This document shows, piece after piece, positions 34,088-47,100 of a stretch of DNA of 64,000 nucleotides. The notes beneath the pieces are model-generated. The model searched no databases. It saw nothing but the letters and a program-made list of their open reading frames with translations, and had not been told where the DNA came from. The DNA is from Fulvia fulva (Eukaryota; Ascomycota; Dothideomycetes; Mycosphaerellales; Mycosphaerellaceae), in contig NC_063013.1 of NCBI RefSeq assembly GCF_020509005.1, positions 4,402,001 to 4,466,000 on the forward strand, in the 5' to 3' direction. Within the stretch, counting starts at the first letter, position 1; every line of letters starts with the position of its first letter. The translations under genes were made by a program, and so were the position numbers.

Positions 34088-34156
34088 TAGAAGTAGTATA
34101 GTTCTTAGTAAAAGTAGCCCGCTTAGTAGTATAGCCCGCTCGGTAGTAAAGTACGT
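34088..34156 (+). repeat. pogo-1 right terminal inverted repeat
   Basis: This 69-bp repeat matches the right repeat of pogo-2 (53454-53522) and ends GTAAAGTACGT before TA. Its left partner has been lost. Confidence 0.85.
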
Positions 34157-34363
34157 TATAGGTAATAATAGATAGATAGATAGATTATTCATTCGCCTAT
34201 TTTAGTGCCCTATAGCCTATGTAGGTCTCTCGCTATTTAGGTCTATTTGTGTAGGTAGGAAACCCGATTAACGGATAAAAACCTCCTCGTCTTTGCCCTC
34301 CTCGTTCTTTCCTGTCTTGTCCTTTCGTTCTCCTTCCTTTAGGGTACGCTAGTGTTATGGTTG

Positions 34364-37300
34364 TTACCCTATAACTACCTTGCCCGTAACCCTAGTGATG
34401 TCCTCCTCTCGATTCCCTTTCTCCCTTCTGTTTCCCCGGCTCTTCTCTCTCTCTCCCTCCTCTCTATCCACCTTTCCGTTTCTACTGCTAGGGAGAATTG
34501 CTCTAGGTAGTCCTCGTTAAGGATCTATCTCGTCACTCTCCTTATATCTTGTCTGTCCTAGATGATGGCCTAGTATTGCCTGTCTCTTGCCTTCGCCCTC
34601 TACTGGCTTCTCCCTTTTACCCACTTAGTACAGTTTAGTACTATGTGCTCCGGGTTTTAGGATAGGTAGCTATAGAGGTAACGTTTAGAATCGTATCCTA
34701 GGACTCTTCTTTAGTACAAGTATACTCTTAGCCTAATGTGCTTAGAGCGAATCTAGATAGCTATACTTGCTTCCGCCCTCTTTAGGTCCTTGTAGATAAG
34801 GTAGTTATACCTCCCGAAGGTCCTAGCCGCTAGTAGGGCTCCTAGCCTTACCGGTTTTTAGTTCTAACGCGTTTCCTATAGGTGACCTACGATCCTTTCT
34901 ACTTGGCTTTGCTTCTTTTTCCCTTTGTCCCCTATATTAGCTTGCTCCCTTAGAGCTTCTCTCTGTTTAAGGGCTACTAGGATTTCCTATAATGTTTTTA
35001 GGTCTACTTCCTTCTATAGGATTATATATAGCCGGTTAGGTCCTCTCCTCCTCTCCTACTAGGTTCTTATCCTTTAAGTAGCTACTTAGATAGTTCCCTA
35101 GGCTAGGTATACTAATGTCTTCTCTACGTATTGACACCTTATACCCTAGAGGTACTCCCTAATAGGGGCTATACCTGATTCCATTTCTATTGTTCTATAA
35201 GGGGTTGACTTATATACCCCTAGTACTCTCTTTAGGTAGGCTGCCTACGCTCTATTAAGGGGGTCCTTAATTCTCTTTGGGATATGTTTTTCCGCTGCCT
35301 AAATTGCTGCTCTATATAGCATTACGGGCTTAATAATAGCCTTATATATAGTCTAGGCCTTTATGAAGGTCGCCCCCTAGGTTGACGTAGTAAGTCTCTC
35401 GATTAATTGTCTATTAGTATCCGCTCTCGCTTACGCCTTCTTCACTTGTAGTCCCTAGCTAAGTTTCGGGTCTAGCTATATCCTAAGGACTCTAAGTTCC
35501 CTTATAGGATAGGTCTCGAACCCCTAGATTTTTACTAGTACTACTAAGTTATGTTTTGTCTTTGCCTTACTAAAATGGATAAGTTAGTACTTATCCGGTA
35601 CGAATTTTGCCCTATACTCTCTTGCCTACTTTTCGTATTGTCTATGTCTCTCCTCTAGGAGTACGTAGTTTTCCTCTATAGACCCCGACTACGCTAGGAT
35701 ATTTGTGTTATCTACGAACCCCGATACTAAGGTGTTTACTATTTCTAGGAGTAGGGTCAGGTCGGCTATAAAGAGGAGGAACAGAATTGGGGAGAGTGTA
35801 GAGCCCTATAGGATGCCCGTGTTCGCAATTAGGGTCTACGGGGCTTTAAAGGACCCTAGGAGGATCTAGGTTGTTCTGTCCTTAAGGAATAACTATATAA
35901 AGTATACTATCTAGGCTAGGATGCTTTTTATTCTAAGGATATATAGGAGCCTTACGTAGGACACGTTATCAAAAGCCCCTAATATGTCTAGTAAAAGTAG
36001 TAAGGCTACCTTGTTATTACTATAGTGCTAGATATGTCTGATTTGCTCTATGATCAGTTCGACTACTATGAGGGTAGATCTCTTTTATCTCCCCCCTATT
36101 TGCGTTGCCGGGAGGAGGTTGTGTTCTTCTACTATTCCGGTAAGCCTTATAGCTACGACCTCCTCTAGGAGCTTCCCTAGTATTTTTAGTAACGCAATTA
36201 GTCAATATAACTTCAACTTAGTATAGTCTTCCTTTTAGGGTTTCCTTAGGACGTAAGTTAGTAATTACCTAAAGGCCTTTAGGCAATACCCCTACTTTAT
36301 ACACTAGGTAAAGATTAGCGTAAGTACTAGAGTAATAAGGCTACTACTAGCTTTTAGGTAATAGTTAGGGATCTTGTCTAGGCCTAGGGCTTTGTTGCCC
36401 TTTAGTTTCTTAATAATGTTTCCGATCTCTATAGTAGATACTTACTAGTTAGCCTCCCTTAGCGGAGGAATGTGTATTCCTAGGATGTTGCTTAGGTCTG
36501 CCTCTACCTAAGTCCCGAAGAAGTGGTCTACGAATACTTTCGCTTTCCCTATCGGAGTGGTTTGCGTTTCCCCGTCTTAGTCCTATATTAAGGGAAACTA
36601 GGGCGGGGAGTTTCGTTCCTCGTCTAGTTTCCTAGCCTATTCTACTAGTCTCTAGATCTGTTCCGGGTGTTCTATAATTATCTCTATAGTTGACCTCTAC
36701 TCCTACGTCTTGTCTCTTCTAATCTACGCCTTCTTTACTTTATACGCGTTGTTATAGGCTTCCTAGTTTACTTAGGTACGTCGTTACTCCTATCTCCTTC
36801 TTGCTCTCCTTACCTCCTTGACTTTAGCTATATACTCTAGTATCTAGTATAGCTTCTAGTATAGCGACCATCTCTTCTTAGGTATATAGGCCTAGGCTGC
36901 CCTTTATATAGCTTCTATTAGCTACTCTACTGCTTAGTCAATCCCCTCCGTTATATATATATTATTAATGTTCACCTGTTCTAGTTCGCCTTCTAGCCGC
37001 TACTATACTAGTATCTACTCGGCCTACTTCTAGTAGAGCCTCCTCTTAGGTTCCCTCTCCTCCTTAACTATAAGTTAGATGTCGGTTTGGATTAGATAGT
37101 AGTCTAATAAGGACTCTAGTTAGTTATTGACTATATAGCTTTCTACCCGTCGTGTTAAGGCGTAGGACATAAAGTATAGGTCTAGCGTACTAGAAGTGTT
37201 GTTTCTAGCCTAAGTTTCTATTACCTTTAGCGTGATCAAGTCCATTTAGGCTGTTTCTATCTGACTAATAAGCCTCCTTACTAAGAAGTAGTGTACTAGG

Positions 37301-37776
37301 GTGAAGTCCAATCCCTACTTTAGGTAGTAGAGGTTAAAATCTCCTATTACGATGTTATGGTTTTGTTAGTCTATTACTTCCGGGAGCCTTCCTAGCGTAT
37401 GTAGTTATGTACTACTTCTAGACTCTAGAGGTGGGTTATATACGCTATAGATTAGGACCTAGCCTTAAGTTGTTTTAAGCTATACTATAGTAATATCCCT
37501 ATCGGTTCTCGGCTAGGCCTACTAGTCCTCTACTAGTACCTTCTTACTAACATAGATACAAGTTCGTAGGACTCCCTCGGTTCTGTTTATTACTACGTAG
37601 TATCTCGGGTCTCGTATAGTTAATAGAATCCTAGAGTATAGGTTGATCTATAGTTCTTATATTGCTATAATGTAGTGTTCCTCCGGGTCTAAGGTTTATA
37701 GAAAGTTCCTTTAGACCTTGTCTTTACTTCTGTTCATATTATACTAAATGATTGATAGTCTATTAGTATGAGGTAT
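34364..37776 (-). pseudogene. LINE-B1 ORF2: endonuclease-RT, broken
   Basis: This has the same length and domain order as LINE-B2 ORF2: EEP endonuclease (about 37000-37770), RT (about 35550-36550) and a C-terminal CCHC-type region (34620-34700). The start codon is ATA instead of ATG (plus TAT at 37774-37776). The RT catalytic motif reads F-V-D-N (35707-35718), exactly as in LINE-B2. TAG codons are much more frequent than in the sister copy. Confidence 0.87.
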
Positions 37777-39068
37777 TAGGACATGTTTATATCTAGGTCC
37801 GTTTAGTCTTACTATTAGTCTTGCTATTAGTTTTCCCGTCCCTCCTCCTATTCTTCCCTTTAGGGTTAGCTCCCTATCATTTAGTTAATTCTTATTTGTC
37901 TATTGCTCTGCGCTACCTTATATAAGAACGTTAGTCTCCCTATTACTAGCACTATTTGTAGCTCCTCTTATAGCCGGGGTCTCTTATTCGGGTAGGTAGT
38001 TCTCTCTAGTTGTTTCTATTTACCTACTAGGAACCTAGTTAGTATTATTACCCTTACTTCCCGCGCTCTCTACTAGGCTAATAGTCTAACTAGGTATTAG
38101 TTTGACTATGCCGGGTGTTTTCTCCTATATACTACGTATCTTATGTCCTCCTTCCGTTTTTAGCACTCTTAGGTCGCGTAATTACTAGTATAGTAAGAGT
38201 AGACTAGTATAGCTTTGCTACACTTTAGGCCAATATGTCCGTACTGTTAATAGTTAAAATATTAAAGGATTCTATAGTTGCTCTAATATATTTCTATATC
38301 TAGCCTCTTAAAGTCCTAGTACAACCCTTAGTCTAAGACCTTATTCGCTTGCTCTAGTATTATAACCTATAAGATTAGCGAGGAGGCCCTCTTACCCTCC
38401 TCTATCTTCTTCTTGACCTACGCTGTCTTTGTGATCTATAGTCCTAGTACTATTACCCAGTTTTACCTCTAGAGGTTTAGTATATCCCTTTGTATATTAA
38501 AGGTTCGTAGGACCCTATACGTAATTACTATATACTATTAATAGGAGACTTTCGCTATGCTCCCGATCTTTAGTGTCTACTCCTTATTTATTTCGAGGGC
38601 CTTCTTGTCCTATACGTATACTATAAACAGCTTGACCCCTTTATTGTCTACCCTTGCCCCTACTATTCCCTTTACTCCGATCTTCTCGACTATCTCCCTC
38701 CCGGTCATCTTTCCTATCTCTTCCTTCTCTTCTCAGTCCGTAATATAGACTCGTAGTACTATACTTTAAGGGGGGGTAGGTTAGCTCGCGATTGTTACCT
38801 AGGTCGTTAGGCCCTAGGTCTATCTCGGGTCTCTTTAAGGGTTGTTTCTTACGTTTCGTATTACTACCTCGATTGCTATGTTGATCGTAGTGCTTGTTTG
38901 TCGTTTAAGCGCCTTTAGTCCCCCGAGTAGTTCGCTTATTACTCCTTTTAGTACTCTCTCCGGAAACCTCCCTTCCTCTACCGCTAATATCTCTTCCGCC
39001 TTCTTATAGAGCGTCCTCTACTCGTCTCCCCCTTGCTCTCGGTCGTCTACTACCGTCGTCGTCGCCAT
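37776..39068 (-). pseudogene. LINE-B1 ORF1, broken
   Basis: This is the RIP-mutated counterpart of LINE-B2 ORF1. The ATG (plus 39066-39068) is kept and MATTTAVDD can be read. The zinc-knuckle region near 38160-38250 has lost several Cys and His. Stops are more frequent than in LINE-B2. It ends at TAA (37776-37778), overlapping what was the ORF2 start codon. Confidence 0.85.
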
Positions 39069-39103
39069 TTTTGTCTTCGAGGCTAGTATATATAATATAG
39101 ATC

Positions 39104-39348
39104 TATAGGTAATAATAGTAATAGTAAAAGTAAGGAATAAAGAAGGAGTATAAAGCTTACCTTAGCTTACTTTACTTAAAATAGCTAACTTATCCTTACT
39201 ATAGTAATAGTAATACCGAGGGCCTAACGTTACTACTATAGGTAAGGGGGGTAGTTATAATAGGGTATACGCGATTATATAGGAATTAGCGCATTTACTC
39301 TAGCGTACGAGCTAAGAGAGTATATCGTAATCTAAGCGTATATATAGA
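39104..39348. other. Old target DNA between LINE-B1 and Gypsy-2
   Basis: These 245 bp hold no recognisable coding sequence. AGGGGGGTAG at 39245-39254 looks like the polypurine tracts that precede the 3' LTRs of the Gypsy elements here, so this may be the 3' edge of another, buried LTR element. Confidence 0.45.
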
Positions 39349-39544
39349 TATTACGGTATAGCCCTACGGCCTACGGCCTTCGGGTTACGTAACTTCGTAA
39401 ACATAACGTAACGCCTCGGCTCGGCGAACGTCGCGCTTATCTTCGATACGCGCCTTAGCTAGAACTTCTCTTCTCCGTAGAACTTATTCGATTACTTAGC
39501 TACGACACCCTTTTACCTACCGAGAGTAGCCTAGACCCGTATTA
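39349..39544 (+). repeat. Gypsy-2 5' LTR
   Basis: This starts TATTACGGT and ends CCCGTATTA. GGTTACGTAAC at 39383-39393 is the RIP-changed form of a CACGTG-type palindrome. Confidence 0.92.
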
Positions 39545-39639
39545 TTAAGTTCTACTACTCTAAATCCCTCTATAGTAAGTACGCGTATTATCGGCGACAT
39601 TACCGACCGGTTTACGACACTTTAGTAGGAGTTAGCGAA

Positions 39640-41880
39640 CAAGACCCCGAGTTCGAGGCGGATTCTAGTAGTATAATCGGGTGTCCTATATACGTAGGAA
39701 GTGTATAGAAGAGGAGGATACGATATAGTTAGTCGTAGACACTTTCGTAGGAGTTCGTCGAGACACGTAGGATTAATATTAACATCCGCCGAACCGTCGA
39801 GGATTCGAGACAGCCGCGACTATAGCTACCGATAATTACGAACCGTAACCGTAGTAGACCTAATAGAATAATAGAAGTTAGGCTATAGTCGATAGCTAAG
39901 ATCAGACCTACTAGATACGATAAGCGACGGCGGGTTAATAGTAGAAGACGGAAATTACGTATACGACTCTTAAGACTAAGTACGACCGGCGTGAGCGTAT
40001 TTACTAATAAGATAGAGGACAGGGTATATCGTCGAGAGTAGATAGGTAGGGAGGCTAGTACGCGCCGCTCGACCTATCGTATACTATACCCCTAGATCCT
40101 ATAGAAGATAGTAAAGGCGCTTAGTTCCGATACGATCTATAAGTATTTAAGCTATATACCTACGAAGAGTTGGCGGCGTTAGTTATAAAGAGACCTAAAG
40201 CTTGGCTTAATGTCCTCGACTTTAGGATATAGATATATACTTATAGTAAGGCCTTACTTAAGAACTCTCGCGACCGAGTTGTTAACCTAACGGGTAAGAA
40301 AGTTAACCTCGAGGCAGCCCTTTAGCAAGAAAAGGAGGACTCGGAAGAAGCGGCGGGTATTATTAAAGGTCTGACCGTTTAGAACGAGGAAAAGGATAGG
40401 CGAATTTAAGAACTAGAAGCTAAGGTATAGACTAAGGACGGCGATACGGAAGATGCTATAGTAGAAATCGAGAGCCTATAAGAGGATAACAACACTTAGC
40501 GTAGGTTAGTCGAGAGTCTAAAGTAGCGTATTAAGGAGCTCGAAGCACTTTAGAAGTAATAGTAATAGCCGGAGAGACTAACGACACTAGCTCGCTAGCC
40601 CTCTAAGCTACGCGCCCTCCTAGATTTACGAAAGAAGGACGTAGGAAACACTCTAGGTATTCGCGTCAATACGTATATAGAGAAAGTCCTACTACGAGGG
40701 CTCGGAACTACGCTACTATAACGTACGGCTAGCGCGCTAGGCGGGCGTAGGCAAGAAGTCGAATTTATAGGTATTAATAACTTCGAGACCGCTTACGACA
40801 ATAGCATCCGTAATATACGTATATCGACTCTATACTAGTTTATATTAGGGGGTCTCGGTAGGTTCGGCGACGCTAATAATACGCCTAATTTATACGCGCG
40901 TCCTTTTACCCCTACCCTAACTCTAGGTACGTAGTCTATAAAGTCTATTAACATATCTTAGAAGAACCCTATTAAGGTCCTACCTGTCTTCTACGCCGAC
41001 CTAAAGGAAGACAAGGTCAGCTATATTAAGTAGCGTAAGAAGGTTAGCGAGTACCTACTTATAGAACCTAATCGATCGGATACTAAATTATATATTATAT
41101 TCTACGGCCTAGTAGGTACGAACGCTCTCGGCCGTGTTCGACCTTATAAGCCCACTATTAAGCATTGGAATGAGGCTCTCGAGATCCTCGACTTATTATA
41201 TAGCGACTACTTCGAGAAGCGTCGTCACCGTAAGGCCTTTTACGAACTCGAATAGAAGTAGGGTAAGAAGTTTAACCTCTTCTATACGAAGTTTTCCGAG
41301 TATACGCACTACCTTAGGAAGCATACTACTAAGGACGGGCGCGAAGAACTAATAGAGAACCTTAAGGAGAAGATTCTTCTACGTCTACGCGCGAAGATCG
41401 CGGGTATACGGTTTAGGAGCCTAACCGAGATAGAAGATACTCTCCGTAATATCGAGATCGACCTCGACGATATACCGCGCTAGTAGTAGTAACTACCCGG
41501 TAAGAAGCTAAGTAGAGGAGGCTAGACCGGTAGCTAAGGTAACGCGCGACTAGGTTCCTCCGGTAGTACTAGAGGCGGCGGCGGCGGCGGCGGTCGAGGA
41601 CCTATAGGTAAGCCGCGTAGCGAGCGTATAGACGAGAAGGTATACTAATAGTACGACATAGTAGCCGCTAAGCGTACTAGCTTAACATATCGCAAGCTTA
41701 CGAAGGATAAAGCGGCGTACTAGAAGGACAAGACGTTCTACTACGTATATAAGAGCCCGGACTATAACTAGTAGTACCGATCTTACGAATAGTTCTAGTT
41801 CCGTAAGGGTAATACTAGAGGTAACGTAGCTACTACGGTCGACTAGAACCTTATTAACTTCGAACCCTAATAATAGGGAA
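39640..41880 (+). pseudogene. Gypsy-2 gag, broken
   Basis: A coiled-coil-like segment (about 40290-40570) contains NEEKDRRIQELEAKV, AIVEIESLQ and RLVESLKQRIKELEAL. A capsid-like region (40960-41500) reads FYADLKEDKVSYI, EYLLIEPNRSDTKL, FNLFYTKFSEYTHYL and IENLKEKILLRLRAKI. A Gly/Arg tail (41570-41640) is followed by a nucleocapsid region near 41735-41800, FYYVYKSPDYNQ, where FCYVCKSPDHN would be a CCHC knuckle: Cys and His are now Tyr. Stops are at Gln/Trp codons. Confidence 0.82.
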
Positions 41881-42029
41881 ACGGGGTAACTCTAGACTAT
41901 GGCGTATAGTTTAGAGTATAGCTATTATTACTATAGCTAACATTACGCCTAGTAAGGATCCTCCTAAGAACATCTATAAGTACCTTACGTTAGAAGAACT
42001 AAGTATATATCCGTTAGGCAAAGGCCCGC

Positions 42030-43980
42030 TAAGGATGTTAGAACCTACGCCGATACCCTAGTAACAAAACAAAAAGGTTAACCTACTATAGCGGTAGACT
42101 TCGGAGGTAGACATACCTAAGGTTATAGATATCGAGACTATAAAGGTCGGAGTAATCAAAGTCGATATCCCGCTACGTAGTAATCGTCTTATTATATACG
42201 GCACCGTTAAAGGTAAGCCTACTAGATGCCTAGTAGATCTAGGCGTATAGTCGATCTTTTATAGTACGAAGTTTATAAAGGATTATGATCGTATAAAGCT
42301 ACCTACTCTATTTAGAATCGGTATAGTAGATCCGTCTAAGAAGAACGAAGCTACGGAGTACGTAAAAGCGACTCTAGACCTAAACGGTCACGTCGAAGAA
42401 TTGAACTACTTTGTTACCGGTATTAAGTATAACTTTATTCTTAGTATACTATAGGTATAGAAACACCTACTAGACTTCGGGAACTAGACGAATACCGTTA
42501 CGTTTACGTCTTACTACGGAGACTATTACGAAAGAATACTAACGACGGTACGCTATTAACTAGAAAAACAAGCTCGGTAGTAATAGCGTGCCGATCGGAC
42601 AGACGTAGCGGTAATCATAGGCATTGACATCTCGTCTATAAGTACTACGGAGGCCGTAGAATGTCTAGAAGATTAGCTTAAAGAGGGCTAATAACTATAA
42701 GAAGGCTACCTGATTTAGGAGTAGAATAACGACGCGCTACCTATAACTAAGGAGGAGGCTATAGAAGAAGTTAGTATATAGCTTAGCGCTATAGCAGCGT
42801 CCGACTTCTAATAATATATAAAAGGCAAAGACGAAGTAGACCTAGATATATCGCTTCCGCGTAAATTCAAGTCGCGACGTAAGGCCTTCGTTCTACGTAT
42901 AGGAGATAATACCTTACCTCCTTATCGTAAAGGAGACGACCTCGCTATTAACTTTGACCTAGGTACTAAGCTGCCTTTCGCTCGACTATATCTAATAAGC
43001 CTATAGGAGCTCGAAGTCGTAAAGAAGTATATCGACGACTTAAAGACGAAAGGCAAAATCAGAGAAAGCACCTTACGTATTATATCGCTAGTCATTATTA
43101 TTAGAAAGCTAGGTAGTAGACTACGCGTCTACGTAGACTATAGAGTAGTCAACGCTATTACGATTAAGAACCGATACCCTATCCCGTAGGTTCGAGAGAC
43201 ACTATAGCGAATAAGCGGGTATTAATACTTTACCGTACTCGATATCGTTACTACCTTTAATGAACTACGTATCCGAGTAGGCGACGAATAGAAGACTATA
43301 TTTACCTCATAGTATAGGACCTTTAAGTACCTAGTAGTGCCCTTCGGATTAGATAACGCTCCTAGCGTCTTCTAGGCCTATATTAATAAAGCCCTAAGGC
43401 CTTACCTTAACGACTTAGTTACCGTATACCTTAATAATAAGATCGTCTTTAGTAGTATAAGAGAGGAGTATATAGAACATATACTTAAGGTACTAGACTG
43501 CTTTATCGATACTAAACTACTATTAGACATCGCGAAGAGCAAGTTTTTCTAGAAGGAATTTAAGTACCTTAGTCTAATTATTACTACCGAAGGTATTAAG
43601 ATAGACCTAAAGAAGATTAAGACGATCCTCGAGTAGGAGACACCTAGAAGCGTAAAGGACGTCCTTTCCTTCCTCGGCCTCGTAAACTTCTATCGAAGGT
43701 TCGTAGAAGGCTTCTCGAATATCGTACTACCTATAACTACTCTTACGAAGGGGGTCGGTAGTAAGGACAAGTCAAAGCGACCTACGAAATACACTTGGAA
43801 CTAGACACTAGAGTACTAGCAAGCTTTTAATAGGCTTAAGGCGGAGTTTACGAAGCAACTAGTGCTATAGCACTTTGACCTAAGCAAGCCTTACGTTATC
43901 GAATACGACGCCTCTAATAGATACACCGGTAGCGTTCTTTTATAGATCGGAGAAGACGGACAGCTTTACCTAGTTATATA
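42030..43980 (+). pseudogene. Gypsy-2 pol part 1: protease, RT, RNase H start
   Basis: Protease at about 42200-42270 (KPTRCLVDLGVQSIF; consensus LVDSGA, Ser-Gly altered). RT (42990-43700): [72 protein letters not shown], then YLNN (43427-43438) for the catalytic YLDD, FLGLVNFYRRFVEGFS. RNase H begins with EYDASNRYTGSVLLQ and is cut at 43980 by LINE-B2, within QLYLVI; it continues at 48969. Stops stand at Gln/Trp codons. Confidence 0.88.
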
Positions 43981-44173
43981 GATAGATAGATAGATTATTC
44001 ATTCGCCTGTTTTAGTGCCCTATAGCCTATACAGGTCTCTCGCTATTTAGGTCTATTTATGTAGGTAGGAAACCCGATTAACGGATAAAAACCTCCTCGT
44101 CTTTGCCCTCCTCGTTCTTTCCTGTCTTGTCCTTTCGTTCTCCTTCCTTCAGGGTACGCTAGTGTTATGGTTG

Positions 44174-47100
44174 TTACCCTATAACTACCTTGCCCGTAAC
44201 CCTAGTGATGTCCTCCTCTCGATTCCCTTTCTCCCTTCTGTTTCCCCGGCTCTTCTCTCTCTCTCCCTCCTCTCTATCCACCTTTCCGTTTCTACTGCTA
44301 GGGAGAATTGCTCTAGGTAGTCCTCGTTAAGGATCCATATCGTCACTCTCCTTATATCTTGTCTGTCCTAGATGATGGCCTGGTATTGCCTGTCTCTTGC
44401 CTTCGCCCTCCACTGGCTTCTCCCTTTTACCCACTTAGTACAGTTTAGCACTATGTGCTCCGGGTTTTGGGATAGGTAGCCATAGGGGCAACGTTTGGAA
44501 TCGTATCCTAGGACTCTTCTTTAGTGCAAGTATGCTCTTAGCCCAATGTGCTCAGAGCGAATCTGGATAGCTATGCTTGCTTCCGCCCTCTTCAGGTCTT
44601 TATAGATAAGGTAGTTATACCTCCCGAAGGTCCTGGCCGCTAGTGGGGCTCCTAGCCTCACCGGTTTTTGGTTCTAACGCGTTTCCTATAGGTGACCTAC
44701 GATCCTTTCTGCTTGGCTTTGCTTCTTTTTCCCTTTGTCCCCTGTGTTAGCTTGCTCCCTCAGAGCTTCTCTCTGTTTAAGGGCTGCTAGGATTTCCTAT
44801 GATGTTTTTAGGTCTGCTTCCTTCTGTGGGATCATGTGTGGCCGGTTGGGTCTTCTCCTCCTCTCCCACTAGGTTCTTATCCTTTGAGTAGCTGCTTAGA
44901 TGGTTCCCTAGGCTAGGTATGCTGATGTCTTCTCTACGTATTGACACCTCATGCCCTGGAGGTACTCCCTGATAGGGGCTGTACCTGATTCCATTTCCAT
45001 TGTCCTGTGAGGGGTTGACTTGTATGCCCCTAGTACTCTCTTTAGGCAGGCTGCCTACGCTCTGTTAAGGGGGTCCTCAATTCTCTTCGGGATGTGTTTT
45101 TCCGCTGCCCAAATTGCTGCTCTATATAGCATTGCGGGCTTGACAATGGCCTTGTACATGGTCTGGGCCTTTGTGAAGGTCGCCCCCTAGGTTGACGCAG
45201 TGAGTCTCTCGATTGATTGTCTGTTAGTGTCCGCTCTCGCTTGCGCCTTCTTCACTTGTGGTCCCTAGCTGAGTTTCGGGTCTAGCCATATCCTAAGGAC
45301 TCTGAGTTCCCTTGTAGGATGGGTCTCGAACCCCTAGATTTTTACTAGTGCTACCAAGTTGTGTTTTGTCTTTGCCTTACTAAAATGGATAAGTTGGTAC
45401 TTGTCCGGTACGAATTTTGCCCTATGCTCTCTTGCCCACTTTTCGCATTGTCTATGTCTCTCCTCTAGGAGTACGCAGTTTTCCTCTATAGACCCCGACC
45501 ACGCTAGGATATTTGTGTTATCCACGAACCCCGATACTAAGGTGTTTGCTGTTTCTAGGAGTAGGGTCAGGTCGGCCATAAAGAGGAGGAACAGAATTGG
45601 GGAGAGTGTAGAGCCCTATAGGATGCCCGTGTTCGCAATTGGGGTCTGCGGGGCTTTGAAGGACCCTAGGAGGATCTGGGTTGTTCTGTCCTTAAGGAAT
45701 GACTGTACAAAGTGTACTATCTAGGCTAGGATGCTTTTCATTCTAAGGATGTGTAGGAGCCTTGCGTAGGACATATTGTCGAAAGCCCCTGATATGTCTA
45801 GTGAAAGTAGTGAGGCTACCTTGTTGTTACTATAGTGCCAGATGTGTCTGATTTGCTCTGTGATCAGTTCGACTGCTGTGAGGGTAGATCTCTTTTGTCT
45901 CCCCCCCATTTACGTTGCCGGGAGGAGGTTGTGTTCTTCTACTATTCCGGTGAGCCTTATAGCTACGACCTTCTCTAGGAGCTTCCCTAGTATGTTCAGC
46001 AACGCAATTGGTCTATATGACTTCAACTTGGTATAGTCTTCCTTTTGGGGTTTCCTTAGGACGCAAGTCAGTGATTGCCTAAAGGCCTTTGGGTAATACC
46101 CCTGCTTTATGTACTAGGTAAAGATTGGCGCAAGCACTGGAGTAATAAGGCTGCTGCTAGCTTTTAGGTAACAGTTAGGGATCTTGTCTAGGCCTAGGGC
46201 TTTGTTGCCCTTCAGTTTCTTAATAATGTTTCCGATCTCTATAGCAGACACTTGCTAGTTAGCCTCCCTTAGCGGAGGAATGTGTGTTCCTAGGATGTTG
46301 CTTAGGTCTGCCTCTACCTAAGTCCCGAAGAAGTGGTCTACGAATGCTTTCGCTTTCCCTATCGGAGTGGTTTGCGTTTCCCCGTCTTGGTCCTGTATTG
46401 AGGGAAACTGGGGCGGGGAGTTTCGTTCCTCGTCTAGTTTCCTAGCCCATTCTGCTAGTCTCTAGATTTGTTCCGGGTGTTCTGTGATCATCCCTACAGT
46501 TGACCTCCACTCCTACGTCTTGTCTCTTCTGATCTGCGCCTTCTTTGCTTTGCACGCGTTGTTATAGGCTTCCTAGTTTGCTTAGGTGCGTCGTTGCTCC
46601 TATCTCCTTCTTGCTCTCCTTGCCTCCTTGACTTTGACTGTGCACTCTAGTGTCTAGTATAGCTTCTGGTATAGCGACCATCTCTTCTTAGGTATATAGG
46701 CCTGGGCTACCCTTTGCATAGCTTCTATCAGCTGCTCCACTGCTTGGTCAATCCCCTCCGTTGTGTGTATGTTGTCAATGTTCACCTATTCTAGTTCGCC
46801 TTCTAGCCGCTGCTGTACTAGTGTCCACTCGGCCTGCTTCTAGCAGAGCCTCCTCTTAGGTTCCCTCTCCTCCTCAACTATGAGTTGGATGTCGGTTTGG
46901 ATTGGATAGTGGTCTGATGAGGACTCTAGTTGGTCATTGACTATGCAGCTTTCTACCCGTCGTGTTAAGGCGTAGGACATGAAGCATAGGTCTAGCGTGC
47001 TAGAACTGTTGTTTCTAGCCCAAGTTTCTGTTCCCTTTGGCGTGATCAAGTCCATTTGGGCTGTTTCCATCTGACTAATGAGCCTCCCTACTAAGAAGTG

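Larger units (their letters stand above)
17404..34156 (+). mobile_element. pogo-1 (Fot1/pogo-like DNA transposon), 5'-truncated, split by Gypsy-5
   Basis: This is a cut-and-paste transposon related to pogo-2 (51657-53522). Its left part, including the left terminal inverted repeat and helix-turn-helix, is missing. Pieces are 17404-18687 and 33967-34156, separated by Gypsy-5 (18688-33961), which sits in the C-terminal tail of the transposase. The right terminal inverted repeat ends at 34156 and is followed by TA, the expected target dinucleotide. Confidence 0.9.
34171..39103 (-). mobile_element. LINE-B1 (Tad1-like LINE), full length, heavily RIPed
   Basis: This is a full-length LINE on the minus strand, 4,933 bp, with (TATC)n 3' tail at 34171. 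The 14-bp duplication TATAGGTAATAATA flanks it at 34157-34170 and 39104-39117. It is colinear with LINE-B2 at a constant offset of 9,810 from the tail to the ORF1 start codon, with no gap, and differs by C-to-T and G-to-A changes. It landed one base beyond the end of pogo-1, over the TA target site. Confidence 0.95.

Noticed and set aside
36020..36205. 61-codon open frame, minus strand
   Set aside because: It lies in LINE-B1 but in a frame different from the RT frame established by alignment to LINE-B2.
45359..45724. 121-codon open frame, plus strand
   Set aside because: It is antisense to the LINE-B2 reverse transcriptase, whose sense frame shows RT motifs; a shadow frame.
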